Assembly: GCA_936440205.1 (NCBI GenBank)
Contig: OW387138.1
Coordinates: forward strand, 55,505,526-55,569,525
Origin: Lepidonotus clava
Taxonomy: Eukaryota; Annelida; Polychaeta; Phyllodocida; Polynoidae
Reading direction: 5' to 3'
Length of the DNA stretch: 64,000 bases
Shown: in pieces, positions 23,158 through 35,819 of the stretch
How positions within the stretch are numbered: the first letter of the stretch is position 1
Layout: the number at the start of each line of letters is the position of its first letter
Position numbers and translations under genes: made by a program
The notes under the pieces: model-generated
The model's database searches: none
The model's input: only the letters and a program-made list of their open reading frames with translations
What the model was told of the DNA's origin: nothing

Positions 23158-25147
23158 TTAGTATCGGCCTAATATCTGCAAAATGTTAATAATGAATCTC
23201 TCTATGATTCTGGTTGCTGTAGGTCTGGAGAAGTGAACCCCATCTCTCAGAGTTGCCGTATAGCGATGGGATAGGCCATAGTAACCACTCTTTTTATCAA
23301 TGCAGTCTGAGACTGCCGGGCTATACACACTGTGGTTCAAGATCATATAAAAAATGTAGTCATTGATACGTATCATTGCCCTCTTGATAATGTCCTGGTC
23401 CTTTATGAAGGGGGAGCCCTGGCCAAAGTTATATGCTTGGATTGATAATCCAATAACTTAACAAACAACAACCCTATAGGCAAAAGGCAGGAGCCTGCAG
23501 CGTACAATGTGTAGTTTTTCAATCACTGTTCGCACAGCAAGGGACCAACTGGAAAAGCGTGGGGTTATGTTATGCGAGCCATGTCAAATGCTAAATGCGT
23601 TGGTGCCCGTAAACAGCTAGATGAGCCTATATACATTCTGACCCATGTCAATTGATCCTCTATCTATGGTTTCAAATATATCAGCACCTGAGTAGGCAAA
23701 AATGTCAATATGTATACCATACACCATCAGATGGATACTGTCAAGCTGGGCCACGAGGCTATGGCCCCTAGAATCTGCCAGAATAAGTATGTTGATCATA
23801 GTGTCAGCAAGTGCAGGTTGGACTAGTAATATAAAATAAAATTAAAATTACATGTCTAGGATGTGAGATTAGCAGCTCGAATGTTCTTAGCTTATAGCTC
23901 AGTAATGACCGTTCCTGCGAAGTTCTGGCAGTTGGGTTTTGGCATCATATTACCTCTATGGACGTCAGTGAGACTGAACTCTGCTCCGTAGGTAGGGTTC
24001 AAGGTCGCCTCATAGAATAGTTTGGCCTATGATTTAATGAGCTTGGTGTTTAATTTCTCATTTTGATCTTTTTTTTTTGGTCATCACGTCCTTAACAATT
24101 TCTTTTTCTCTTTCTTTGGTTACTTTTGTCGATTTGATTTGTTTTGCCTAGGTCTATAATCCTTTTAGGATTTTTCTCTTTCATGATTTTGGCCGCTCTG
24201 ACATGGTCTTCATTTTCTGTTGCTAATTTGTACTTGATCATCTGCTCAGCACTTGTGTAAGTAAAATAATTTTCTTCTTGTATTTGGTAATCTGATAAGT
24301 TACTTAGCTCAGAGGAGTGGATTGCAAAATACACTGTGTCTTGTACCTTAACAGTAGATGCATTCTGAAGCGTGATTCCATGAAGGAGCTCACTGAACTT
24401 TTTCTTTTCGGCATTCTATGTCACTAATTATGACAGAATCTCCCTTGATTTTGAATGTCACGTTAGGCAATTTATTTGCAGCTTCATGAACCATTTGCAC
24501 CTGTTTGAAAATTAGTAGCTGATCTTCATTCATGTCACTCAAGATAGAGACCTTGGCAAATCTAGCAGAGGTCCGTAGGGCCTTGACCCCTATAAATAGC
24601 ACACCTTTCTGCTGCTTACTCGAGCATAGCACTTTGATGGGTCAGGGGGTGCAATCCTTATCGTGTACTGCAGGTTGTTGACCACTGGGTGGGCGCCTGA
24701 GCCTGAATGCACTGTCTGTATTGACATAGGTGAAGGGATTACCCATTTCAGAGAGCATTTCGTTAATTGCCTCATGTAGTTTCTCGTTTTGGCTTTCGGG
24801 AACCCCTCTGAGAATAACATTATATGCTTTCTTTTCACTCCGGATTTTTTCATTTTCCGTATGCAGGTCATTGCAGCATGCATTCAGGGCTTCGATTTTT
24901 TCATTAGCTGACTTTAGTTGTTTTTCCCAACAATCATTGTGTTTAATGAAGGAATTACGTCGTTTTTCAGCTCAGTGTAGTTTTGGTTAAGTGTACTCTT
25001 AACATCTGAGATATCAGTTTTCATCTTATCAATGGTAGTATTCAGATTTTTCATGCCCTTAAATATTTCGTCTGCAGAGGGGAATTGGTCTATTTCAGAG
25101 TCAGTTTCAGTTTCTGTATCTGGTTCCTGGTCCTCTACTTCAGGCAT
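23158..25147 (-). mobile_element. LINE I: ORF1 with coiled coil, RRM-like part and SGNH esterase domain
   Basis: Minus strand. The N terminus (MPEVEDQEPDTETETDSEID, then a heptad-like MKNLNTTIDKMKTDISDVK) is a coiled coil. AYNVILRGVPESQNEKLHEA and PIKVLCSSKQQKGVLFIGVK match the RRM-like core of LINE ORF1 proteins. Further on, ILILADSRGHSL (about 23780) is an SGNH block I and LRDGVHFSRPTATRIIERF (about 23200) is block V with the Asp and His. This esterase-bearing ORF1 is known from CR1-type LINEs. Several stops and shifts interrupt it. No ORF2 follows; sequence stops matching near 23158. Confidence 0.72.
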
Positions 25148-25429
25148 GGTAGTAAATCAGGTCTTAAGTGTTTTTTCCGGTGTTTTTTTTTATATATTTT
25201 CTTATGTTTCTTGGGTGACATGACTAATAAACAGGTATGCGTTGTCTCTGACAGTTCACAATGTTATATGTAAGGTATTGGTACTAAGCTCAAGTCAGGG
25301 ACACTGATATTCTTGGTTGAACAAGGAGATCCCCATTACTGCGTTGCACTGAAATCCAGTGCAAAAGAATTTTTATAGACTTTAGGAATTGGTAGTAAGT
25401 ATTGTAAGTTCGTTAGTACTGGCAAGGGT

Positions 25430-26290
25430 TCATAGTGAAACATGTAACGCTGATACGTGTGCTAGATGTCGAGCGGTGCCACTGTCTTGTGGCTTAGGTA
25501 AAATGTATGGGAGGTGTCGTGAATAATGACGCCCTCAGGCCTAAAAGGCTGTAACTGGGTTGGTTCACCCTCCTGCAGGTACGCACGGGTACGAAAAGGG
25601 ACACTCGTGCAATGGAAAACCTGTTCGGGAGCGTTATGAGTTAAATACCCAAGTTGTCTACGATAGTTTGTACATAGTTAGAAATAGAATTAGTCGATGT
25701 AAGTAAGAATGGGAAGTATGAAAGATAGAGGGAACACTGTTATAGGTGTTAGAGTATATATGTGTATAGCACCAAGCCTTTGGCTGTTGCTATAAAAGTG
25801 GTATGAGACTTGAGATGGACGAGCAGACCAAGATAGAGTTCGATCAGAACACATGGGAGCAATAGTCTAACATACAGATCAAGACGGGTAGTGTCGAGAT
25901 GGTAGTAAACACTACGATTAGGTGATAGTAAGGATTTGGACAGCTTAGGCTTAGCCTTAAGGACGGAGTACTGGACGTGCTGGAGATCTTACCGATGGTC
26001 TCCAACACAAGTAGACGGCAGGTGACTCTCTCAACAGTTGCGGAGTGTGTATACCTTACAAATGGGGAAGCTTAACCATAGCTATACCTGGTTGGAACAT
26101 TACTGATGTGTTAGCATTGTGAGATGGATGGCATGTATTGTATGGATGGAAGAACTATATACTTGTATCTTCAGAATGTCTACAGGGATATAATAAACTT
26201 ACCTCTTGCCAAGCATGTGTTCTTTGTATAGGTCTGAGCCCTTTTACTTAGAATCTCCACCACTAAAGAACGAACTATTACCCAGGATTA
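25430..26290 (+). mobile_element. LTR-like repeat, second family (fossil)
   Basis: A TATA-like GCTATAAAAGTGG near 25790 and AATAAA near 26193 sit about 400 bp apart, as in an LTR. From about 25986 to 26275 it matches 31167-31460, including GGGAAGCTTAACCA and TGTTCTTTGTATAGGT. No coding region. The ends and target duplication were not resolved. Confidence 0.5.
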
Positions 26291-27994
26291 AGATCCGCCT
26301 GGACTAAGCTAGCTAATTCGATGATTAATAACGAAGAACTCTCCTTTACTTCAAAATAACAAACATTTATTGATATCTTCGGATAAGTAAAATGTAAATG
26401 ATAAGCGATAAAACATCACACAGTCGAACAACGATTCTACGTCCTTGTATGGGATGTTAATAAATATGAACATCAACAACGAAACATCCTTGGAATTAAC
26501 TAACGATAAACAACCTCAGGTAAGGTCAACGTGTCACTCACTCGGCAGCCATTCTTCTTCTTTTTGACTTTTTTTCATTGTAGTTGACGCTGTTCTACTT
26601 ATCAATTTGGCTACTAAGTACAGACGATGGTTAGAATATATATAGTATCTGACTCTAGTGGTCGAGCACTACAAGAAATTTTGATATCATTGTCCATGCA
26701 TTACCAGGTGCCAATATTTCTAGGATAATGAAAAGGGCCAGGGATGTAACAATATTTGATAGTGTGACGTTCTCTGGTAAGTCGGGGTTGCCGATTCTTA
26801 CAACAGAGGAACGTGGGGGTTGTTCGGGTCTCGGGGCGGACGGGGAATCCGGGCCAAGAACCGAGATGTGTTTCTAGAGTCGTGCCTCGCGCACGAGGGG
26901 GGGGCTGAGCGAATCGGTCGGGAATCGGCACTTGATGTCAACGGAGGACTGCGGGGAAGGGAAATTATGGTAGGGGTACGGGTCGGCCGGGGTTCGTCTC
27001 GCTCTATCTCCCAGACCAGCATTCACCCCGACCGGGCGGTCCACCCCTCAGTTCCGGTCTGCGGGGGCGACGGGCCGACGGTCGCCTATTGTTTGGTAGC
27101 GTGGGGCCGAGCATGCCGCGCCCTCGTCCCCGCGGACTTCGTTCCTTCGTTCCGTTCCCCATGTCTTCGTGCCATACTACACCTCGGTTTCCGGGACTAC
27201 TTCGGGCCTTCGTGCCTTACTCCGTTCCCTCGTTCCTCGTTCTTCGGGCCGTCGGGCCCCTTACCCTGTGTTCCTACTACCTATCTCGAGCTTCGACTGT
27301 TTTGTCCTAACTTCTGGTTAATTACTCTAATCGGCTCAACTTTAGCGGTTGTTTCAGGAAAGAGGACACGTCTGGACACCAGGAGAACTGTTAAAGAACT
27401 CTGTTTATTCGGGCCTCACCGCCCCTTTATATACTATAGAGGTCAGCCCTGATTGGCTGCTTTCGGTCACGTGACCTACAACTGACGTCACTTCCGGTTT
27501 ATATTTTCCGTTTCCGGTTTACATTTCACTTCCGGTTTACATATTTCCGGGTTTCGTTCCTTTACATTTTCGTTCCTTACATATTCGTTCCTTACATATT
27601 CGTTCTTTACATATTCGTTCTTTTACATATTCGTGCCTCTTTTTCAGGCTTTCTATACTTTCGTTCATTATTACATATTCGTTCCTTTACATCTATTTCG
27701 TTCTCTTACATATATTTCGTTCTCTTACATATATTTCTACTATTACCTTATTTCTATTATTTTGACCTCTATGTATTTTGGATGAATAGCCGTTCATCAC
27801 AATAGGAAGTTTGATATTTTGTATATCTATGTTGGCATTTGTAACATTTCGACCAGAAACCTGAACACCAAACATCTGTCTACTCAGTATTTAGTACTGA
27901 GGAAGTATCTAACCTAAGGGGAGTCAAAATAGTTCATGTTCAGATTCTGAGCTTATTCAATAAAGTTTCTGAGGTTGCATATCATTTCTCAACA
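26291..27994. other. GC-rich island and degenerate short repeats, possible LTR on minus strand
   Basis: 26780-27300 is clearly GC-richer than its surroundings, with a 210-codon plus-strand ORF of low complexity that I do not accept as a gene. On the minus strand a TATA-like TATATAAAGGGGCGG (about 27430) is followed by AATAAA (about 27397) and a TGTTTCAGG edge at 27350, an LTR-like layout. 27500-27740 is a run of degenerate units such as TTCCGGTTTACAT and TTCCTTACATATTCG. No gene supported. Confidence 0.35.
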
Positions 27995-28315
27995 GGTGCA
28001 CCCCATACACGTAGACTCTTTCTCTTTAAGAAGAGGAGGAAGGTATAGCCTCTTCCTCTTTAAGAGCAAACATTCTCCCTGTTATATCTCACATGAGGCT
28101 TATAAGGTGAGGATTTTCTTCTTGAGACATAGAGGTTTAGTATTGATTTAAACCACTAGGGGGTGCATGTATGTCCTCTTTTTCTTGAAGCAAAACCCCT
28201 CACCAAATGAGCCAAACATAAGTATAACAGGGAGTGCAGGGTGTGCTTCAAGAGGATGAGGGGAAAACTTCCTACTCTTCTTAAAGAGAAAGAGTCTAGG
28301 TGTATGGGGTGCACC
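27995..28315. mobile_element. MITE with 48-bp terminal inverted repeats
   Basis: 321 bp. The arms 27995-28042 and 28268-28315 are inverted copies agreeing at 46 of 48 positions, starting GGTGCACCCCATACAC. No clear target duplication was found, and there is no coding capacity. Superfamily not assigned. Confidence 0.85.
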
Positions 28316-28445
28316 ATGATATTATAGTTGTAAGTGAGAGTTGGTTGAGCCCGGATATACCCTCATCAGCAGTAAATAAGGTTTTAATCTTTTGAGACAA
28401 GACAGGCGACCGCTTTTAGATAAGAATGGTGGTGGGATATGTATA

Positions 28446-31160
28446 TTTATTATACTTTTTCGGAATTGGTGAATAGGCATACAGTGACGACCTCGACTGT
28501 GGTAATATTTTTTCTGTATTACCACAGTGTGGTAATACAGCAAAGTAGTGCGACCTAGTTACAGAACCAATGAAAATGGCCATAACTAGGTCGCGAGGGC
28601 GTTGCAACCTAGTTAAATCCACTCGCGACCTAGTTAAATCTATACCAAAACAAACCCTTTACCAGATCACTTTTATCCATTTCATGGCGAATTAGACATT
28701 CCTGTAATGTAAAAATGATATACAGACCTCCAAAACACAATTTTAGACAAAAAAAAACCTTTCCCGACGGCCCCGAGGCGCTCTAAACCAATGAAAATGC
28801 ATCTAGGACCCCACGTGACGTCAACAAACGCTGACGGCCGCCCTTTACAAATTCACGGACGTCTAAAAATTGCAGAAAACAGTCTGAAAACTCTACAAAA
28901 CACGGTAAAGGTTATCTAAAGACGTCATGGATCCCTTTTACATCGACCTAACAGACTGTGACATCCGTGCTATGCTCATGTTTGATTCAGACAGCTCAGA
29001 AACAGACCCCACCAATGCTTTGGACACTTTTGAAGTTTGCCAGTTGTTTGATCAACCAGACACAGAGCCTACCTTTCCCATAACTGACCAGCAAAGCGAT
29101 GAAAATCAACAGCAAAGGTATGAAAATCATCAGGAAAGGGCTGAAAATCATCAGGAAAGGTCTGAAAATCGTCAGGAAAGGGCTGAAAAACATCAGGAAA
29201 GGGACGAAAACGTGCCGCGGACGCCGGAAAACATGCCGCGGACGCCCGTGAATGTGCCGCCGACGTACGACACCTTCTCAGAAGATGGAGGGAACATTTC
29301 AGGGATGGATTGTATGGATTTTGAGGACCCCCCCTACATTCCAGAGGATACTGACAGTGAAGATGGATATGAGGAGGACCTGGAGGAGGAGGAGGAGCAC
29401 CCTGATCAACAGGATCAGGAGCACCAGGACATCACTGAGGATGACATAGACAATTACATATAATCAGGGAAAAACAAAAACACCACAAAAAAGACCCAAC
29501 AAGTTGTGAAAAGGTTCACAGAATACTGCAAAGGTCAGGGATCAGAGGAGTTTGTACAGTTGCCCCCTGGGAACTTGAATGTGCTGGTAAGTGCCTTCAT
29601 CATGACAGTAAAAAAAAAAGATGGGGGAGAATATGAACCAGATACCCTCACTGGGATGTTTGGGGCCATAGACAGGCACCTCAAGGACTGCAAGTATGGG
29701 TACAGCTTGAAAGAAAACCCTGAATTTGAGTCCAGCAGGGATGTGCTAGCCACAAAAAGAAAGGAACTGAAAGGGAAAGGATATGGCAACAAGTCCAAAA
29801 GGTCAGACCCCCTTACAGCTGAACATGTAAACCTTTTCTGGGAAAAAGGGGCCATTTCAATGGACAAGCCAGAACCATTACAGAGGGGCCTATTCCTGTA
29901 CATGGTGGAATGCTTTGGACTCAGAGGTATGCATGAGGGAAGGCAACTGTGCTGGGAGGACATTGTAAAGGTCTCTGATGAAAATGGCTACATGTACCTG
30001 ACCTTTAACGAAAGATTTTCCAAGACACGCCAGGATGGGGGGGATTGTCGCAAGTTTGTGCCAAAACTGTTCGAAAATTAGAGGCACCCAGAGCGGTGTG
30101 CCATCAAAATGTATGACATCTTCAAGGCACACAGGCCCCCAAAAATGGACAACCCCAATGACCCTTTCTTCTTGGCCATTAACAAGTCCAAAAGGGCAAC
30201 TACATGGTACAAGGCCCAGCCCCTGGGCATCCACAACCTCAGCCAAATAGTGAAAAAAATGGCCAAGCAGTGTAACATCACCGGTGTGAAACTGACAAAC
30301 CACAGCATCCGAAAGAAAACCTGCACGGATCTCCTTCACAGCGGGGTGAATCCCACTGTGATCTGTCAGCTCACAGGACACAACAATGTGGCATCACTAA
30401 ACAACTATGTCACAGCGGACATGGCGATGCAATATGAGATGTTTGACCTTCTCACCAGTGATGAGGAGAGGGCCAGACTCTCCAAGAAAAGGGCCCTACC
30501 TTCTGCCCTCCATCGCAGCGGTGTGTCCATGGCCCTCCAGCATCCAGGGTTTGAGTCCGGTGCCCCAAAGAAAAGGCATGTGTCCTGTGCCCTTGGTGCC
30601 CCTCCTCCAGATGAGCAGTCAGAAGATGCCACGCCCCCCTGCCAAGTTGGACAAAAGCTTACATTTCCTCCAGGATGAATGACAGTTGTACCAGCAAGGC
30701 CTACCACCTCTCCTATGAGGCAGGGTGCCACGCCCCCTCCCCCACATCACAGTATAAATCCTCCAAGGCAGGCGGTCACTCCTCCAGGGCAGGCGGCCAC
30801 TCCTCCAGGGCAGGCGGTCACTCCTCCAGGGCAGGCGGCCATCACCCAATGTCCGGCGACAGTAGTCCAAGGTCCAGCAACTCCTCCAGGGCGGGCACAG
30901 GTCACTCCAGGTCCGGCGGGGCTCCCTCCAGGTCCGACGGCACCATCCATGGAGATTGTACCAGCTGCAGCTGGATCAGCTGCCCTCTTCCAGTCATCAT
31001 CCTCCAGTCTATCTCAGGCCTCTGCGCTCCTCAGTGGGGCAATCTTCCACGGATCTGTTAACATAAACTTCAATTATTATGGTGCAAACCATCAGCCTAT
31101 GTAAAATTCGGGCAAAGTGTGAAACATTCTAATTATCCCACGTTGTTTTACAAGTCCGGG
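28446..31160 (+). mobile_element. Crypton C1: tyrosine-recombinase DNA transposon
   Basis: One reading frame of 726 codons (28927-31104) shows no frameshift but has in-frame stops TAA at 29461, TAG at 30079 and TGA at 30676. The N-terminal part (to about residue 178) is acidic, with 7-residue repeats (AENHQER). Then comes a DUF3504/Crypton-like recombinase: TQQVVKRFTEYCKGQG start, catalytic Arg in FGLRGMHEG (29923), the Lys-bearing ERFSKTRQDGG, HSIRKK with His 30301 and Arg 30310, TGHNN with His 30379, and Tyr 30406 in NNYV. All expected catalytic residues are present. The tail has 7-residue units (QAVTPPG) and ends FHGSVNINFNYY, shared with C2. Cryptons move as DNA with this enzyme and need no RT. 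The left edge is set by the start of similarity to C2. Confidence 0.85.
28551..28635 (+). repeat. Four copies of a 10-nt motif near the left end of Crypton C1
   Basis: CGACCTAGTT at 28551-28560 and 28626-28635, CAACCTAGTT at 28605-28614, and the inverted AACTAGGTCG at 28584-28593. They lie about 300-375 bp 5' of the ORF start. Related words occur upstream of C2. They could be binding sites for the recombinase or a promoter factor; this is inference. Confidence 0.55.
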
Positions 31161-31166
31161 CAAATT

Positions 31167-31470
31167 GTCAACGGAGATACTACCGATGGTATCCAGTGAA
31201 GGATGACGGGAGGTGACACTCCCACTAGCCGTTGGGTATCATGGACCTCGAAAGGGGAAGCTTAACCACAGCTATACCTGGTGGGAATGTTACTGATGTT
31301 GTTAGCTTACAAGATGGACGGCACAAATTGTTTGGAAGGAATGATTATGTACTTTTATCTTCGGAATGTCTCAATGGATATATTAAAATTACCTCTTGCA
31401 AGAGCGTGTTCTTTGTATAGGTATGAGCCGCTTTACTTAGAACCTCTACCATTGATGAACAATACAAATA
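31167..31470 (+). mobile_element. LTR-like repeat, second family, partial (fossil)
   Basis: Matches 25986-26275 in the same orientation, starting at ACTACCGATGGTATCCA and including AGCTATACCTGG and TGTTCTTTGTATAGGT. It follows the 3' edge of Crypton C1 directly. Confidence 0.6.
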
Positions 31471-31486
31471 CTCAAAATAAGATCAG

Positions 31487-34005
31487 ATTTTTTTTTTTTT
31501 TTTTTTCTTTTTTTTTTTTTGGGGGGGGGGGGGGGGTTTATTCAGGTACAGGGGTTCACCATAGGTGATCTTCCTTCTCCTCCCCATAACATCAACTTAC
31601 AAGTAGATAGTTCTTATCAATTCATAATTAACAATGATCTATATTGGTCCAGTCTACAATTGCTAAAAACACATTGGGTGACAAACATTAATGAAATATG
31701 AACATATATGAATAAAATGAAAGAAAATTTGGTGTCATAAAAGCAGATCTATAAGACAATTCAATATTATCGAATTGTGCCATATGGATTACCAAGCCCA
31801 TGTCATTATTTAGGTAAAAACACAGATTTTCTCCTAATATTTCTAATAGCCACAGGCAATTGATTCCACTTGTTACAGGCACGGTATAGCACACTATTCT
31901 GATATTTCAAATTTTCTGTTTTAGGAATTTTCAATAGGGTGCCATCATGCATTCTGGTTTGAATTGGTCTTAAATCAACCATGTTAGGGTCATTACAAAG
32001 TGAGTGTGCATAAGTACACAAATGTATATGTCTCCTGTTTTCCAATGTAAATAACTTTGATCTTTCATGTAAAGCCCAAGTTCGAGAGCGATCAGAATAG
32101 GGTTATATGTATTGTTCGTAGACAATTCTAAGGCAGTCATTTTGTAATATTTGTAACTGTCTATTAACATATTGTATCTCCTGATCGTAGATAAAGTCTG
32201 CATAATGAAAGTAGGGCAGTATCATTCATTTATAAATAGTCACAGCTGCAGTAACATCTATAAACTGCTGTATCTTTCTTAAGTATTTGATTTTTTCAGA
32301 AACTTGATTTATTAACTTGACACGGTGTTGATAATAATCCAGATTTGGATCGATTGGAACACCCAGGTAATTAAACTTAAACACACGTTCAATACATAAG
32401 TTATCAATCGTTACATTTTCCAACAAGGTGGTATCCAAATTATGATCTTGCCCCGTCCTGCTCTTTACTGGATAGTTGATCATCCATTTGGTTGTCAATT
32501 TGTTCAAGGTTATATATTCTTTAAAAACTAGTCATTAGCAAGTGTCATAAGTCTTTCCAACTCGGGCTGATCCTTTGCAATGATAACGGCATCATCTTCA
32601 TACAAGCATAAATTATCAGGAATTTTGGAAGATAGGTTATCCAGATAAATAGAGAAGAGGACCGGGCCCAACAAAGAAACTTGGGGTACACCATAATTGA
32701 TACTCAACATTGAGGAAGTATTACCATTCATGTTCACAGATGGTTTTCTATGATTAAGGTAAGATTTAAACCAATTCACAGCAGTCTCATTAAATCCAAG
32801 CAATCTTAATTGCAACAACAACATTTCATGGCTAATTGAATCAAATTCTTTGCATAGATCCAGGAAGCCAAGTAAGATCTATCAAAATTATTTACATTTT
32901 GATACATTTTGATACACTTTATTCAATGTTGAACAAATACATATTATTAGCTGTTATTGTTGAATGATGCATACGAAAGCCATGTTGTGAGGGGCTAAGT
33001 AAATGATTATCTTTCAGGTAACTATTCAGTCTAGCACAGTCTAGCACATACTAATTTTGGGAGTAGTGACTTTTGGAGTTATTATAGATTTTTTGAAACC
33101 TGAAAGGCATATTCATGAATACATCTTTAAGAACCATAGAGTTAACAAAGGGAATAGCAGATGATTTTGATATAACTATAGCTTTAATACATTTTAATGA
33201 CTTCTAGAACTGTAAAATCGTCATTTAAGAAGTTACCCTCAAGATCCAAAACTAGATTGTCTTGTATGTAAGTATCCAAAATATTTTCAATACCATTTTA
33301 TACTACGATACATGGAGTCGCCATACTTTCACTGATATCTGCAAAGTAATCATTGACATAGGAGGGAAGCTCAACACCAGAATACATTCTCCCTGTCTCA
33401 TCCATAGGGCTGTAATGGTATTGGAAGTACCACTAGATGGGTATATATCTTTAATATATCTTTTTTGGATTATTACTAAATTGGACCAGTTTTCTCTTTA
33501 TTAATTCGGCCTTTTGATCTTTTATTGCCAAATTTACCCTATTCTTTAAGAAACGCATCATATTCCAATCATCCTCCAACCCTAATCTAACAGCTCTCCT
33601 CCAATAATGATCCCGGTCTCTCATCAATTGGATGATATCATTAGTCAACCATTTGGGTCTACTAACAGGTACCAACATATTATGTAAAGGACATATTATG
33701 TCCAGAACTTTTGTAATATTACCAATCATTATATGCCGTAGTTCAGTGGGATTGGTAGTAGACTCATCATCAAAAACTTCCCAGCACAGGGTATTAAATT
33801 GTTGCAGACATGCTTCCTTCTCATAGTTCATATAACTACGACCCCTCACAAACTTAGTTTGATTTTTTTCTTTATCACTCATGATCAATCTTATGTTATT
33901 AACTCCAGCCTTCTGTACATGCTTAAGGATAGACAACTGTTGGCAGGGCATGATTCGCGCTATCATCTCTGCCTCCCTTAACATGATACTTACAATATCA
34001 ATCAA
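31487..34005 (-). mobile_element. LINE F: linker, RT and poly-A tail, minus strand
   Basis: From 34005 downward: linker with FVRGRSYMNYE, SRPKWLTNDI and the NNPKKIY helix end (to 33450), then a decayed RT start, NYGVPQVSLLGPVLF (about 32690) with the usual PQG read as PQV, LYEDDAVI (32610) with Glu in place of the Ala of YADD, FNYLGVPIDPNLDYYQH (32390), and the ORF2 tail (ENLKYQNSVLYRACNKWNQL about 31890). The plus-strand T-run at 31487-31520 is its poly-A tail, followed by a G16 run. The endonuclease is absent. Several frameshifts. Confidence 0.82.
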
Positions 34006-34134
34006 TATATCAAATGAAAGATAATAATATAATAATTTCTATAACTGATGATATAAATAAAGTTATAGTCACTATAAAAAACTTTGATCTTGTGAAATAA
34101 AAACACTTTTTTTCACTTTTATTTTTTGAACACG

Positions 34135-34799
34135 TGAACGCTTTTGTACTGTTTATGGTTAATTATAACTATAGTGCATTGTCCGAGATAATCACTGTCA
34201 TTAATATCATTCTTAATTGGTGCTAGTTGAGTGGTATGTAAGTCCATGAGATGGGCGCTCAATCCATAACATGAACAACGCTTGGCAGTAGGGTAAGTTT
34301 ATTGATGGATACGGTGATGCATACAATTGCCAGTGATGGTAATAAGTTCCTAGGTGTTACAGTTCCAATTCAGGGTAGAGTAAGCTTCCTCCTCAGAGTC
34401 CGCCTAGCCTCACCTTCAGCCGTAGTGTGGTAGTACCGTGTAAGCCACCAGATGTCCCTGTGGTTGCGTAGCTATCTAAAACCTCTCGAATCTCTTGATC
34501 AGTATTATCCAAACGCTAATGATTTCTCTCCCTCTCTTACACTGCGTTCCCGCTCTTATAGCAGTTCTGGTATTGATTTTACTCCAGGCATCGACGCCTG
34601 TTGGGAGGTGTATCCCGGTGAGCATTGTCATCAGGTATATTTACACCTACCAGCGGCACCTGCCATATTTATACTAGGTATTGTCATAAGCTCAGTAATT
34701 TGGAAGAATTTTTATTATCCTCATGTATTCAACTGGTGACCTTTACACTATTTCAATTATCATGCGCAAAGTAAATGAGTTAATCTGTACCTTTGTGCA
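34135..34799 (-). mobile_element. Solo LTR, minus strand, target duplication CACG (fossil)
   Basis: 665 bp between exact CACG copies at 34131-34134 and 34800-34803. Plus-strand ends are TGAACGCT and TTTGTGCA. Similar along its length to the LTRs at 42087, 47077 and 60635. Confidence 0.88.
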
Positions 34800-35819
34800 C
34801 ACGCATGTCTCCCTTAATATAGAAGATACAAATCTAGAATTTTACAGAGGTCTCAAAAAGATTCTTTGGCAGGGAACCGTTTCTCAGATTTTTTATTTAG
34901 GCTCCAGTTTTAATTTTATTGAAAAAAATGGGTAACTTTTTAATGTTTTTTAAAACTTAATTTTCCTGATTTCATAACTGAGAGCCTAAATTTAAAAAAA
35001 GGAGACACAGCTCCCTTCGGATGCCTGTCATCTATCTGTTTTTAGAATTTCAAGCTTCTACATTGAATATTAACAGAGATATCCGTGTTCAAAAAATAGT
35101 GAGGAAAAATGAAAGTTTCCAATGCTCAGCAGTGCTACAAAGGAAATAATATACATATATTTATATGATTTATATCATTAAATGGGGCTTTAAGTAGCCA
35201 TTTAGTGTTATATGACACATGTTTATGATATTTGTAATATCATAGTAGAGAACAATTTAGTGCGATTAGTTTACATAGTATTGCCTATTCAAAGGTTGAA
35301 AATTAAATAATGATTTGATAAATATAAAAACTTTTATTGACAGTTGAATTAACACTAATTCATATAATCTGCAATTGCTCAAAATGTCAGTTTGTCATAT
35401 ATGATCTTTTGTTACTCAGCCCAAATACTGTCAAATTTGACATCACATGAATTCTTAATTGTTTCCATGGAAACCAGTCATTTACTGCATTCCATGTCAT
35501 TGTTTTAACAAAAAACACTCATCTCCATGTAGAAGTGATATGTACTCTTGAGATTAGGTGGAAAACAAAACTCCAAACGTACTCTTGAGATTAGATATGT
35601 TGATAAACCCAGATTTGCAGTTGCTATGATGTACTTTTGAAGGAATTATGGTCACCCTATCATATTCAGAAAACCCATATCTCAGCTTCTACTTGGAATA
35701 TTTGAGACTTCTTCTAAATTTATCCTCTTGTCATTAAGCCCAAAAATTGCATGGAAAGTCACATAAAATTATCTCGTATATAACAGTTATATCTATAATA
35801 ACTTCTTCTTTTGCTGAAG
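34800..35819. other. Probable intron upstream of the B4GALT exon
   Basis: AT-rich, no exon of the expected upstream B4GALT sequence was found. Nothing else recognised. Confidence 0.4.

Noticed and set aside
26820-27452. 210-codon ORF on the plus strand
   Set aside because: Low-complexity Arg/Ser/Pro composition in a GC-rich stretch, frames open on both strands, no motif.
30405-30870. Minus-strand ORFs over the Crypton C1 tail
   Set aside because: Shadows of the repeat-rich coding strand.
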